In this document: positions 50,657-61,766 of the stretch, in pieces | Numbering within the stretch: position 1 is the stretch's first letter | How the letters are laid out: every line of letters starts with the position of its first letter | Assembly (NCBI RefSeq): GCF_036013525.1 | Contig: NZ_CP107853.1 | Location: forward strand, 10,106,001 to 10,170,000 | Reading direction: 5' to 3' | From: Nonomuraea sp. NBC_00507 | GTDB taxonomy: Bacteria > Actinomycetota > Actinomycetes > Streptosporangiales > Streptosporangiaceae | DNA length: 64,000 bases | The notes under the pieces: model-generated | What the model was told of the DNA's origin: nothing | The model's input: only the letters and a program-made list of their open reading frames with translations | Databases searched by the model: none | Program-made: the position numbers and the translations under genes

Positions 50657-50670
50657 GGGTATCGTTACCC
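50657..50670. promoter_or_regulatory. GGGTATCGTTACCC operator-like site
   Basis: Imperfect palindrome of the same class as GGGAACCGTTACCC at 47037-47050, between the LacI start and the 50.7-kb promoter. Confidence 0.55.
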
Positions 50671-50710
50671 ATTTATGTTGTGCTGCATCTCTTATACATC
50701 GGTCAATACC

Positions 50711-50808
50711 GGGAACCGTTGCTCGAGATGCCTCTTGACGCCGGACTGGGTTACGCCTACGTTAACGACAACGATGCGATCTTAAATCGATTTACCCCCT
50801 CGCGGAGG
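50711..50808 (+). promoter_or_regulatory. Promoter module copy upstream of secreted rhamnosidase
   Basis: Plus-strand order: box GGGAACCGTTGCTC (50711-50724), 10 bp, -35 TTGACG (50735-50740), 17 bp, -10 TACGTT (50758-50763), 18 bp, operator TTAAATCGATTTAC (50782-50795), 8 bp, GGAGG (50804-50808), then an ATG. The -10 region lies in GTTACGCCTACGTTAAC, 16 of 17 bases identical to the rhamnoside operon promoter. Strong internal agreement in order and spacing supports a shared regulator. Confidence 0.75.
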
Positions 50809-50811
50809 CGC

Positions 50812-50889
50812 ATGGTGCGAGCCTTCCGTCACCCCCATCGCCCTGAACTGGTCGTTCCCCGCGGCCCACCCGACCGCACAGGGGTATAA
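50812..50889 (+). CDS. Possible 25-residue leader ORF
   Basis: ATG with GGAGG 3 bp upstream, at the place where the homologous promoter at 47 kb has the lipoprotein start. It encodes MVRAFRHPHRPELVVPRGPP followed by DRTGV and a stop. Arg and Pro are frequent. It could be a true leader peptide controlling the GH78 gene, or the stub of a gene replaced after promoter duplication. No homolog recognised. Confidence 0.35.
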   Translation: MVRAFRHPHRPELVVPRGPPDRTGV

Positions 50890-51030
50890 GCCCGCCGCCC
50901 GATGTCGCGCATTCTCCGGAGCGGCGACTGCAGCGTTCACCCTCACGCCGACTCATTCGGCGGCCCGAGCGCCACCCTCGCGCCCGCCCTGGCATGGGCG
51001 CGACCCCAGCCACAAGCAGGCGAAGCAGCA

Positions 51031-51056
51031 CCGGCCGGCGCGGAATGGCCGGCCGG
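51031..51056 (+). promoter_or_regulatory. Hairpin next to the ribosome site of secreted GH78
   Basis: CCGGCCGG at 51031-51038 and 51049-51056 can pair over 8 bp around a 10-base loop. It directly abuts GGGAAGGGAG, the ribosome site for GTG 51071, so it may influence translation. Confidence 0.4.
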
Positions 51057-51070
51057 GAAGGGAGTGACCT

Positions 51071-54000
51071 GTGTCGAAATCACGTCGTCGGATCCGCATG
51101 CTCGCGGGACTGGGGGTTTCCTTAGCCCTCGCTCTCTCGCAGCCCTTCGGCGCTCCACCGGCCGTCGCCGCCGGCGCGGTATCGCCCGTCCACGTCGTCG
51201 ACCTCAACGTTGACGGCCGGTACGACGAATCTCTCGGCATCGACAACCTCACCCCCTCACTCGGGTGGCGGATGCAAGAGACACGACAAGCCGCCGCCCA
51301 CCCGTGCCACCGGCCGCTCTCGCGGGCGGCGTGTCCCGGCGACGCGCAGACCGCGTACCAGGTCCAGGCCGCGACAAGCGAGGAGAACCTCAAGCGCGGC
51401 CGGCTGATCTGGGACTCCGGCAAGGTGAACTCCCCCGTCCAGTCCGGCGTCCGCTATGCCGGCCAAGCGTTGGGTTCACGTCAGAAGATCATCTGGCACG
51501 TCCGGGTCTGGGACGCCGACAAGAAGCCGTCGGACTGGAGCAAGCCCTCCTCATGGGAGATGGGCCTGCTGCAGCAGAGCGATTGGGGCGCGGCGCGCTG
51601 GATCGAGTACCCGGGCCGCACCGAAACGCAGCCCATGCCGATCTTCGCCCGTCAGTTCGACGTCGACCGCGGCAAGCGCGTGGCCGGCGCCCGTCTCTAC
51701 CTCTCCGGCGTGGGCCTGCACCTGCCGACCTTGAACGGTCGCAAGCTCAGCGACGAAGTCCTCGCGCCCGGCTACTCCAACTACCAGCTCTCCAGTGAGT
51801 ACCGCACCTACGACATCACCGACGACCTGCGCGCCGGGGCCAACACCCTCGGTGTACGGCTCGGCAACGGCCCTGCTTACGTGCGGCGCAGCGTCACCAA
51901 CCCGGCCGTGGGCCGCACGGCGCCGTACTCATGGTGGCAGAGCCAGCTGAAAGGCAGCGGCTCCCTGGCCGCCGGGGCCGAGGCCGGCGCCACGACCGTG
52001 AAACTCGACAATGTCGCCAACTACCACATCGGCGGCACCATCAACATCGACACCGGCAACGGCGGCGACAACCTCGAATCGCGCACCATCACCGCGATCG
52101 GCACCGCAGGCGTTGACGGAACAGGGATCACCTTCACGCCGGGGCTGGCCAAGGCGCACTCCACCGGCGCGACGGTGACCGGCTCGGGCAACAACATCGC
52201 CGCCAGCGACCCGAGCGCCGGCGCCGCGGTCGCTCCCCGCATGATCGCGCGGCTGGAGATCGCCTACAGCAACGGCTCGACGGACGTCATCGTCTCCGAC
52301 CGCAGCTGGCGCTCCGCCCTCGGCGCCCTCGTCACCGACGCTTGGTACTCCGGCTCCGACTATGACGCACGGCGCGAGCAAGTCGGCTGGGACCTGCCAG
52401 GCTCCGACCTGTCAGCCACCGCCAAGCGACGCGACGGCTCGGACATGTCGTGGGTGGACGCGGGAATAGCGCCGCCCCCGAATCTCGCCACCAAACTCGT
52501 GGCCCGGACGGCCGAGCCGGTCAAGGCCGTCGAAACGTTCACGGCGGTCTCGATGACCAACCCGACCCCGGGCACCTGGGTGTTCGACCTCGGCCAGAAC
52601 ATCAGCGGATGGCCACAGCTGAACCTCAAGGGCACTGTGCCCGGCGGAGTCACCATCCGGATGGCACCCGCCGAGTCTCTCGCCCCCGACGGAACCGTCG
52701 ACCAGGCCTCTCTCATGGGAGGAGGCGGCAACCGGGGGCGCGACCTGTTCAACACCTACACCACGGCCGGTCTGCGCGGCGGAGAGACTTGGCACCCCGA
52801 CTTCACCTACTTCGGCATGCAGTGGATCCAGGTCACCGGCCTTCCGGAGGGCTACACCCCCACGAAGGACCTGATCAAGGGCATCCGGCTGCAGGTCGCC
52901 ACCCCCGTGGCAGGTGAGGTCACCACTTCCAACGCACGCGTCAACCGCATCCACAAGATGGCCCGCTACTCCTTCGCGTCGAACATGATGTCGGTCTTCA
53001 CCGACTGTCCCGGCCGCGAGAAGCTGTCGTACCCGGCCGACTACACGATGCCGATGGGAGCCATCCACCGCAATTACGAACTCGCCGCCTACCTGCGGAC
53101 CACGATGCGGCACCTCGTCGAGGGACAGTCGATTGCCGACACCCCCATGCGCGGAAACGTGGCGCTGAAGACGCCGGTCTACGACTGGGGCTACAGCGGA
53201 CGCTTCGGCGACGAGATCAACTGGGGCAACGCCATCATTTTGGTCCCGGCGATGCTCTACGAGCTCTACGGCGACACCGAGACGATGACGCGGTACTACG
53301 ACCAGATGGTCGACTTCGCCGACTACATCCAGCGACAGAAGGCGGGGACGGGCGAGAACGCGCACATTGTCGACGCCGCCCTCGCCGACTGGGTCGCGGC
53401 CGACCAGACCTCAGGCCGGATCACCGGCACCTGGGGCTACTACATCATGATCACGAAGCTGGCCAGGATGGCCGAGCTCACGGGTCACGCCGACGACGCC
53501 GCCCGCTACCAGACCCTCGCCGGTGACATCAAGAACGCCTTCAACGCCCACTTCTACAACCAGGAGCTGCGCCGCTACACCAGCACGGGCAACGCCGGGA
53601 CCGCCGGCGCCACCCAGACGGCTCAGGCGCTCGCGCTCGACGCCGGGCTCGTCCCCGACAGCGAACGCCTGGCTGTCCTCGACGCGCTCGTCGAGCTTGT
53701 CTACGCTTTCCACCCCAACGGCGAGGGCCCGCACTTCAGTGGCGGCACCATCGGCATGGCCCCGACGGTCCGGGCCCTTGCCGACGGCGGCAGGGACGAT
53801 GTCCTGTGGGACCTGCTGCAGGCTGATGACCAGCCGAGTTACGGGTTCTTCATGCAGCCCACCACCGCCAATCCGGGCGGCATGACCACGATCGGCGAGC
53901 AGTGGAACCGTGGAGCCTCGAAGAACCACATGATCCTGGCGCAGATCGAGGAGTGGTTCCACACCGGGCTGGCGGGCATCCGCGAGGCCGATGACTCCAC

Positions 54001-54295
54001 CGCCTACCGGCGCCTCGTCATCCAGCCCAAGCCGGTCGGCGACCTCACCTCCGTAAAGGGCAGCTACGAGACGCCGCACGGTAGCGTGCGGTCCGCATGG
54101 ACCAAGGGAGGAGACCGGTTCAAGCTGACGGTCGAGGTGCCGGCGAACACCGCCGCCGAAGTCTGGGTGCCGGCGAAAGAACAACGCCTCGTCGCAGCGC
54201 CGCACCGAGCGACGTTCCTCCGGATGGACCGAGACCACGCCGTCTACAGAGTCGCCTCCGGCTCCTTCACGTTCGTGGCGGCAATGGCAAGCTGA
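51071..54295 (+). CDS. Secreted multi-domain GH78 alpha-L-rhamnosidase
   Basis: 1074 residues from GTG 51071 with GGGAAGGGAG upstream. The Sec signal ends about residue 34 (PPAVAAG). An Ig-like domain (VDGRYDESLGIDNLTPSLGWRM) and GH78 N-terminal sandwich are followed by an (alpha/alpha)6 barrel with DCPGREKLSYPADY (from D645; catalytic acid probably E650 or a neighbour) and GMTTIGEQWNRGASKNH. An extra beta-rich block at about residues 295-387 interrupts the N-terminal sandwich. It would strip rhamnose from pectin-type rhamnogalacturonan or glycosides outside the cell, feeding the 41-47 kb importer. A strong hairpin follows. Confidence 0.9.
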   Translation: MSKSRRRIRMLAGLGVSLALALSQPFGAPPAVAAGAVSPVHVVDLNVDGRYDESLGIDNLTPSLGWRMQETRQAAAHPCHRPLSRAACPGDAQTAYQVQAATSEENLKRGRLIWDSGKVNSPVQSGVRYAGQALGSRQKIIWHVRVWDADKKPSDWSKPSSWEMGLLQQSDWGAARWIEYPGRTETQPMPIFARQFDVDRGKRVAGARLYLSGVGLHLPTLNGRKLSDEVLAPGYSNYQLSSEYRTYDITDDLRAGANTLGVRLGNGPAYVRRSVTNPAVGRTAPYSWWQSQLKGSGSLAAGAEAGATTVKLDNVANYHIGGTINIDTGNGGDNLESRTITAIGTAGVDGTGITFTPGLAKAHSTGATVTGSGNNIAASDPSAGAAVAPRMIARLEIAYSNGSTDVIVSDRSWRSALGALVTDAWYSGSDYDARREQVGWDLPGSDLSATAKRRDGSDMSWVDAGIAPPPNLATKLVARTAEPVKAVETFTAVSMTNPTPGTWVFDLGQNISGWPQLNLKGTVPGGVTIRMAPAESLAPDGTVDQASLMGGGGNRGRDLFNTYTTAGLRGGETWHPDFTYFGMQWIQVTGLPEGYTPTKDLIKGIRLQVATPVAGEVTTSNARVNRIHKMARYSFASNMMSVFTDCPGREKLSYPADYTMPMGAIHRNYELAAYLRTTMRHLVEGQSIADTPMRGNVALKTPVYDWGYSGRFGDEINWGNAIILVPAMLYELYGDTETMTRYYDQMVDFADYIQRQKAGTGENAHIVDAALADWVAADQTSGRITGTWGYYIMITKLARMAELTGHADDAARYQTLAGDIKNAFNAHFYNQELRRYTSTGNAGTAGATQTAQALALDAGLVPDSERLAVLDALVELVYAFHPNGEGPHFSGGTIGMAPTVRALADGGRDDVLWDLLQADDQPSYGFFMQPTTANPGGMTTIGEQWNRGASKNHMILAQIEEWFHTGLAGIREADDSTAYRRLVIQPKPVGDLTSVKGSYETPHGSVRSAWTKGGDRFKLTVEVPANTAAEVWVPAKEQRLVAAPHRATFLRMDRDHAVYRVASGSFTFVAAMAS

Positions 54296-54305
54296 TCCCC
54301 CTGCA

Positions 54306-54342
54306 CTCGGTCTCCGCCTGTCCGACCAGGGCGGAGACCGAG
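54306..54342 (+). terminator. Terminator hairpin after secreted GH78
   Basis: CTCGGTCTCCGCC (54306-54318) pairs perfectly with GGCGGAGACCGAG (54330-54342), a 13-bp stem with an 11-base loop, starting 10 bp after the stop. Confidence 0.8.
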
Positions 54343-54388
54343 CGGGAATTCACCGGTCGCGAGAGCCGATCGGCCCGGCGGATGCGGA

Positions 54389-55294
54389 TCAGGACTGTGC
54401 CCGCGGCTGTGCCTCGTCCTTCGCGGCCGGCTCGGGGACGGTCATGTCCAGCAGCAGCATCGCGTCATGGTCAGGGGTGCCGGGCTCGGCGACATAGACG
54501 CCGAGGCGGTGGCCGGGGGTGCCCTCCAGGTCCATGGATTGGGCGGTGAGGTTGATGGTGCCCACGTGCGGATGGTGGAAGGTCTTGTGGGTGCGCTTGC
54601 GGCCGGTCACGTCATAGCGTTCCCAGAGCTTGGCGAAGTCGGAGCTCTTCACCAGCAGCTCGCCGATGAGGTTGGTCAGGTCGGGAGCGTCGGGTGCGGT
54701 GCCGGCCTGCGCGCGCAGGCGGGCCACGCAGCCGCGGACCTGGTTGTCCCAGTCGGGGAACAGCTCGCGGGCCGTGGGGTGCAGGAACAGGTAGCGGGCG
54801 AGGTTGCGCTGCTTGACCGGCCAGTCGTCCAGGCCTGCGTACAGGGCGAGCCCTCCGGGGTTCCAGGCGAGGAGGTCCATGCTGCGGCTGACGATGTAGG
54901 CGGGACTGGGACGCATCGTCTCCAGCAGCAGCTTCAGGTGGGGCCGCACGGTGCGGCTGGGTGGAGGCGGGGGCTCGGGAGCGTAGCGGGCGGCGTGGGC
55001 GGCCAGCTCGCGCAGGTGCTGGTGTTCCTGGTCATCGAGCTGGAGGGCGCGGGCGAGGGCGTCGAGCACCGAGGGGCTGGGGCGGGTCTCCTTGCCACGC
55101 TCGAGACGCACGTAGTAGTCGATGCTGATCCCGGCGAGGGTGGCCAGCTCTTCCCGGCGCAGCCCGGGAGTGCGGCGCAGGCCGGGCCCGATCGTGAGGC
55201 CCACCTGCTCGGGGCTGGTCTGGGTACGGCGGGCGCGCAGGAACCGGCTCAGCTCCGTGTCGCTGCTGCTGGTGGTGGTGCGCTGCTGTGCCAT
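54389..55294 (-). CDS. XRE-family regulator with MmyB-like domain (second copy)
   Basis: 301 residues from the ATG at 55294. The HTH reads [41 protein letters not shown]. The MmyB-like domain contains [45 protein letters not shown] and [20 protein letters not shown]. It is divergent from two aldo-keto reductase genes and a flavodoxin gene, the usual arrangement for local control of redox genes. Confidence 0.92.
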   Translation of the reverse strand: MAQQRTTTSSSDTELSRFLRARRTQTSPEQVGLTIGPGLRRTPGLRREELATLAGISIDYYVRLERGKETRPSPSVLDALARALQLDDQEHQHLRELAAHAARYAPEPPPPPSRTVRPHLKLLLETMRPSPAYIVSRSMDLLAWNPGGLALYAGLDDWPVKQRNLARYLFLHPTARELFPDWDNQVRGCVARLRAQAGTAPDAPDLTNLIGELLVKSSDFAKLWERYDVTGRKRTHKTFHHPHVGTINLTAQSMDLEGTPGHRLGVYVAEPGTPDHDAMLLLDMTVPEPAAKDEAQPRAQS

Positions 55295-55467
55295 GTCTTC
55301 AGTCTCACACCGCGCCGACCTCCACGGTGGCCAGGTGGGGGGCCGTGTCATTACCCCGAACGCCACTCCCTGGCAATACCCGGCCTGGCACCGAATCTGG
55401 ACCGGCGCGAAGGTGGATACCCCCCGACGTCCCCATCAAGCCATCATCAGAAACGGAAGAGACCGCA

Positions 55468-58103
<2,636 letters not shown>

Positions 58104-58315
58104 CAAGCGGTGGCGGCCGCGGCCATGTCGATCCGCAGCCCCACCGCCCCGCGCGGCGCGGACGAGGCAGCGGGGCACGGCCACGACTGTGAGTGCTGAA
58201 GATGGGCCACCACTCTGACCTGGTGCTGGTCCGAGAACGATCGGTGGGCTTGAATCTTCACTAAAGGGATGCCATCTGGGCACCCGTGCGCTTGGTGCCA
58301 GGCATGGGAGGTACG

Positions 58316-59470
58316 GTGACGCCGGATTCGATCCCCGAAATCGACCACATCTCAGCCGGATACGACCCTGACCCTGCACTGTCGATGTCGTTGCACGCCG
58401 ACGCCTACACCGATCCTCAATGGTTCGACGTCGACCAGCGGGCGATCTTCGCTCGTACGTGGCAGTGGCTGTGCCATGTCGAGAAGCTTCGGGAGCCGGG
58501 AAGCTATATGACGGGCACGGCGGCCGGCATGCCCATCGTCGCCGTCCGGGACGAGGCCGGAACGCTGCGGGCGTTCTACAACGTGTGCAAGCACCGGGCG
58601 CACGAACTGCTGTCCGGCACCGGCGTCCGGCGCAGCATCGTGTGCCCCTGTCACGCCTGGACCTTCGACCTGACCGGCCGGTTGAGGCGAGCGCGCAACA
58701 CCGGTGACATGCCGGGCTTCGACACCTCCACGGTATGCCTGGACCAGATCCAGGTCACCGAGTTCGGGGGCATGGTCTACGTCAACCTCGATCCCGAGGC
58801 GGCCCCTCTGCCGGAGCAGGCCGGGGGCCTCGAGGCGGAGATCCAGGCAAGGGCGCCGGACGTGGCCAAGCTGACCCTCGCCCGCCGCCTCACCTATGAC
58901 ATCGCCTCCAACTGGAAGAACGTCGTCGACAACTTCCTGGAGTGCTACCACTGCCATGTGGCCCACAAAGACTTCGTGTCCCTGGTCGACATGAGCACCT
59001 ACAAGGTCACCACCTACGGGATCTACTCGAGCCACATGGCGCAGGCCGGTACAACGGAGAACTCCGCCTACGACGTGTCACGCGCGACGGTCACCGAGCA
59101 TGCGGTCTGGTGGCTGTGGCCCAACACCTGCCTGCTGCGCTATCCCGGCCGGGGGAACTTCATGGTGCTGCAGATCATCCCTGACGGCCCGGAACGGACT
59201 CGCGAAATCTGGGACTTCTATCTGGAGACCGCGGAGCCCGACGAGGCCGAGCTGGACAGCATCCGGTACATCGACGAGGTTCTCCAGGTGGAGGACATCG
59301 CCTTGGTGGAAAGCGTCCAGCGCGGAATGCGCACCCCCGCGTTCACCCAGGGGAAGATTGTATATGACCCCAACGGGTCCGGGTTGTCGGAGCACGCGGT
59401 CCACCATTTCCATGGCCTCATCCTCGATGCCTACCGACACGAGCTCGGACGATCCCGCACAACCTCCTGA
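58316..59470 (+). CDS. Aromatic ring-hydroxylating-type Rieske oxygenase, alpha subunit
   Basis: 384 residues from GTG 58316 (GGGAGG upstream); a GTG at 58286 would add ten. The Rieske [2Fe-2S] ligands are C91, H93, C110 and H113 (NVCKHRAH, CPCHAW). The mononuclear iron site is in NFLECYHCHVAH with H212 and H217 and a nearby E209 or D205. This resembles oxygenases acting on choline/carnitine-type or aromatic substrates. No ferredoxin, reductase or beta subunit gene is adjacent, so electrons must come from elsewhere. Confidence 0.9.
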   Translation: MTPDSIPEIDHISAGYDPDPALSMSLHADAYTDPQWFDVDQRAIFARTWQWLCHVEKLREPGSYMTGTAAGMPIVAVRDEAGTLRAFYNVCKHRAHELLSGTGVRRSIVCPCHAWTFDLTGRLRRARNTGDMPGFDTSTVCLDQIQVTEFGGMVYVNLDPEAAPLPEQAGGLEAEIQARAPDVAKLTLARRLTYDIASNWKNVVDNFLECYHCHVAHKDFVSLVDMSTYKVTTYGIYSSHMAQAGTTENSAYDVSRATVTEHAVWWLWPNTCLLRYPGRGNFMVLQIIPDGPERTREIWDFYLETAEPDEAELDSIRYIDEVLQVEDIALVESVQRGMRTPAFTQGKIVYDPNGSGLSEHAVHHFHGLILDAYRHELGRSRTTS

Positions 59471-59500
59471 GATGAGCTGCGGAGGCGGCTCCATAGTGGG

Positions 59501-60058
59501 CTAGCCCTTCGCCTTGGCTGCCTTCTTGAAGGCGCGGACCTCGGCGAGCGACTCCGGCCCCGTCACGTCGGCGATCGAGCGGTGCGAGCCCTCCTCGCCG
59601 TACGGACCGGCGGCTTCGCGCCAGCCCGGCGGCTGGACGCCGAGCTGCTTGCCGAGCAGGGCGAGGAAGATCCGCGCTTTCTGCTCGCCGTAGCCGGGCA
59701 GGGCCTTGAGGCGCTTGAGCACCTCCTTGCCGTCGGGGTCGCCCGTGGTCCAGATCGCCTCGGTGCGCCCGTCGTAGTGCTCCACGACATACTGCGCCAG
59801 CGCGTGCACCCGCCTCGCCATCGACCCGCCGTAACGGTGGATCGCCGGCTTGGTCACGCAGAGCTCGACGAACTCCTCGAGGTCGGATTCGGCGATCTTC
59901 GTGACGCTGAAGCCGCCCATCCGGTCCGCGATCTTCTTCGGCCCGATGAAGGCGATCTCCATGGCGATCTGCTGATCGAGGAGCATGCCCGTCAGCAGGG
60001 CGAACGGGTCCTCGGAGAGGAGCTTGTCGGCTTCTGGATCGTCGACCAAACGCACCAT
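59501..60058 (-). CDS. HhH-GPD base-excision repair glycosylase-like protein
   Basis: 185 residues. The helix-hairpin-helix reads LKRLKALPGYGEQKARIFLALLGKQLG. The N-terminal part (PFALLTGMLLDQQIAMEIAFIGPKKIADRMG) fits the actinobacterial HhH-GPD family. The usual catalytic Asp after the HhH is not obvious, so glycosylase activity is likely but unproven. It is convergent with the Rieske gene and divergent from the NmrA/DoxX pair. Confidence 0.85.
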   Translation of the reverse strand: MVRLVDDPEADKLLSEDPFALLTGMLLDQQIAMEIAFIGPKKIADRMGGFSVTKIAESDLEEFVELCVTKPAIHRYGGSMARRVHALAQYVVEHYDGRTEAIWTTGDPDGKEVLKRLKALPGYGEQKARIFLALLGKQLGVQPPGWREAAGPYGEEGSHRSIADVTGPESLAEVRAFKKAAKAKG

Positions 60059-60170
60059 GCCACTACTCTACGAGGTGCCGCCGAGCGTCACGGCACATCC
60101 TGGCGAGGTGATGGGACAGGCGGCTCTGCTCCCAGTCCACCGTCTTGGCCAGGTCCTGGACCCCGAATAC

Positions 60171-60257
60171 TTGACATGTCATGGGATCCGGCTAACGTAC
60201 ATGACACATCAATTGATGCGTCATGTATCTTCGTGAACGAAGAGATGACACATCATC
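60171..60257 (+). promoter_or_regulatory. Promoter with a 30-bp palindromic operator
   Basis: -35 TTGACA (60171-60176), 16-bp spacer, -10 TAACGT (60193-60198). From 60198 to 60227 lies a 30-bp palindrome with only one mismatched pair; its arms read TACATGAC-x-CATCAA and TTGATG-x-GTCATGTA. A perfect TGACATGTCA (60172-60181) overlaps the -35, and a partial copy, ATGACACATCAT, is at 60245-60256. A HxlR, MarR or TetR-type repressor is likely, but no such gene is nearby. Confidence 0.75.
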
Positions 60258-60296
60258 TGTGCAGGTGCTTGGGCACCCGTAGATGAAGGAGAAGCT

Positions 60297-61238
60297 GTGG
60301 CGGACAAGAGAGTGATCGCGGTGGTCGGCGCGACCGGGGCGCAAGGCGGCGGGCTGGCGAGGGCGATCTTGGCTGATGGCGGCGCGTTCACGGTGCGGGC
60401 GCTGACCCGTAATGCGGCCTCGGACAAGGCGCGGGAACTGGCCGCCCAAGGAGCCGAAGTGGTCGAGGCCGACATCCGGGACGAGGCGCGGCTGACGGAG
60501 GCGTTCGACGGGGCCACCCACGCATACCTGGTGACGAACTTCTGGGAGCACATGTCGCCGGAGCAGGAGAAGCAGGACGCCGCGACGATGGCGCGGGCAG
60601 CCGAGAAGGCCGGGCTGCGCCACGTCATCTGGTCGACGCTGGATGACACCCGCGACCACATCCCCCTCGACGACGAGCGCATGCCGACGCTGATGGGCCA
60701 GTACAAGGTGCCGCACTTCGACGCCAAGGCCGAGGCCGACCGGTTCTTCATCGACGCCGGGGTGCCGACCACGTTCCTGCGGACCACGTTCTACTGGGAG
60801 AGCCTCCTCGGCCGGCTGGCGCCGAAGCGGGGAGAGGACGGGCGGCTCGTGCTCGCCCTGCCGATGGCCGACGGCAAGCTCGCCGGCATCGCGTCCGAAG
60901 ACATCGGGAAGACCGCCTACGGCATCTTCAAGCGGGGCGACGAGCTCGCCGGCCGGACCGTCAGCATCGCCGGTGAGCACCTGACCGGCGTGGAGATGGC
61001 CGCGCACCTCAGCAAGGCGCTGGGCGAAGAGGTCGGCTACGTGCCGGTGCCGTTCGATGCCATGCGCGCGCAGCCCTGGCCCGCCGCCGCCGAGCTGGGG
61101 AACATGTTCCAGTTCTATGCGCAGGTGCCGCAGTTCGTGACCGACCGCGACCTCGACGTCGTCCGCGGCCTCAACCCGGAACTGCAGAACTTCGAGCAGT
61201 GGCTGGCGGCGCACAAGACCGCCCTCGCCGGCATCTGA
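60297..61238 (+). CDS. NmrA-family NAD(P)-binding protein
   Basis: 313 residues from GTG 60297 with GAAGGAG upstream. The Rossmann start is VIAVVGATGAQGGGLARAIL. Later regions (HAYLVTNFWEHMSPEQEKQDAATMARAAEKAG, IDAGVPTTFLRTTFYWESLL) match NmrA/HSCARG-type sensor or reductase-like proteins. Its start sits just after the large palindromic operator. A DoxX gene follows after 58 bp, so they form one operon likely induced by electrophile or redox stress. Confidence 0.9.
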   Translation: MADKRVIAVVGATGAQGGGLARAILADGGAFTVRALTRNAASDKARELAAQGAEVVEADIRDEARLTEAFDGATHAYLVTNFWEHMSPEQEKQDAATMARAAEKAGLRHVIWSTLDDTRDHIPLDDERMPTLMGQYKVPHFDAKAEADRFFIDAGVPTTFLRTTFYWESLLGRLAPKRGEDGRLVLALPMADGKLAGIASEDIGKTAYGIFKRGDELAGRTVSIAGEHLTGVEMAAHLSKALGEEVGYVPVPFDAMRAQPWPAAAELGNMFQFYAQVPQFVTDRDLDVVRGLNPELQNFEQWLAAHKTALAGI

Positions 61239-61296
61239 CCACGACCCCGGTCATCCCCCATCCGCATCCATCCCCCAAAGGTTCCTGGAAATCGTT

Positions 61297-61677
61297 GTGA
61301 ACATCGTTTTGTGGGTCGTCTCCGCTCTGCTGGCGCTCGTCTTCCTCGGCGCCGGTGGCGCGAAGCTGGCTCAATCGAAGGAAAAGCTCATCGCTTCGCC
61401 GAACATGGCCTGGGCGGAGGACTTCCCGCCCGGCGCGCTCAAGACGATCGGCGCGCTGGAGGTGCTGGGCGCGATCGGGCTGATCCTGCCCCCGGCGCTC
61501 GGCATCGTTCCGATGCTCGCGCCGCTGGCCGCCCTCGGGCTGGCGGTGACGATGATCGGCGCCATCCTCACACACGCCCGGCGCAAGGAGTCCCAGCCGG
61601 TCGTGATCAACCTGGTGCTGCTCGCACTGGCCCTGTTCGTGGCCTGGGGCCGCTTCGGCCCGTACCCCTTCGCCTGA
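61297..61677 (+). CDS. DoxX-like membrane protein
   Basis: 126 residues, GTG start, four hydrophobic segments (IVLWVVSALLALVFLGAGGAKLA, ALEVLGAIGLILPPAL, PMLAPLAALGLAVTMIGAIL, VVINLVLLALALFVAWGRF). This is the DoxX family, usually tied to thiol/quinone redox balance at the membrane. It lies downstream of the NmrA gene. Confidence 0.88.
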   Translation: MNIVLWVVSALLALVFLGAGGAKLAQSKEKLIASPNMAWAEDFPPGALKTIGALEVLGAIGLILPPALGIVPMLAPLAALGLAVTMIGAILTHARRKESQPVVINLVLLALALFVAWGRFGPYPFA

Positions 61678-61766
61678 TCACAGAGACCGCCATCGCCCGA
61701 CCCCGGGCACCCATGACGTGGCGTGGTAGGTGAATATGGGACTTGATTGCGTGGGAGGTGATCTCG

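Larger units (their letters stand above)
50489..51070. other. 582-bp regulatory region between LacI and secreted GH78
   Basis: Holds the LacI promoter and operators, the 50.7-kb promoter module, a 25-codon ORF, about 180 bp of leader and an RBS-proximal hairpin. In the leader, 50890-51030, I see no further gene. Confidence 0.6.
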
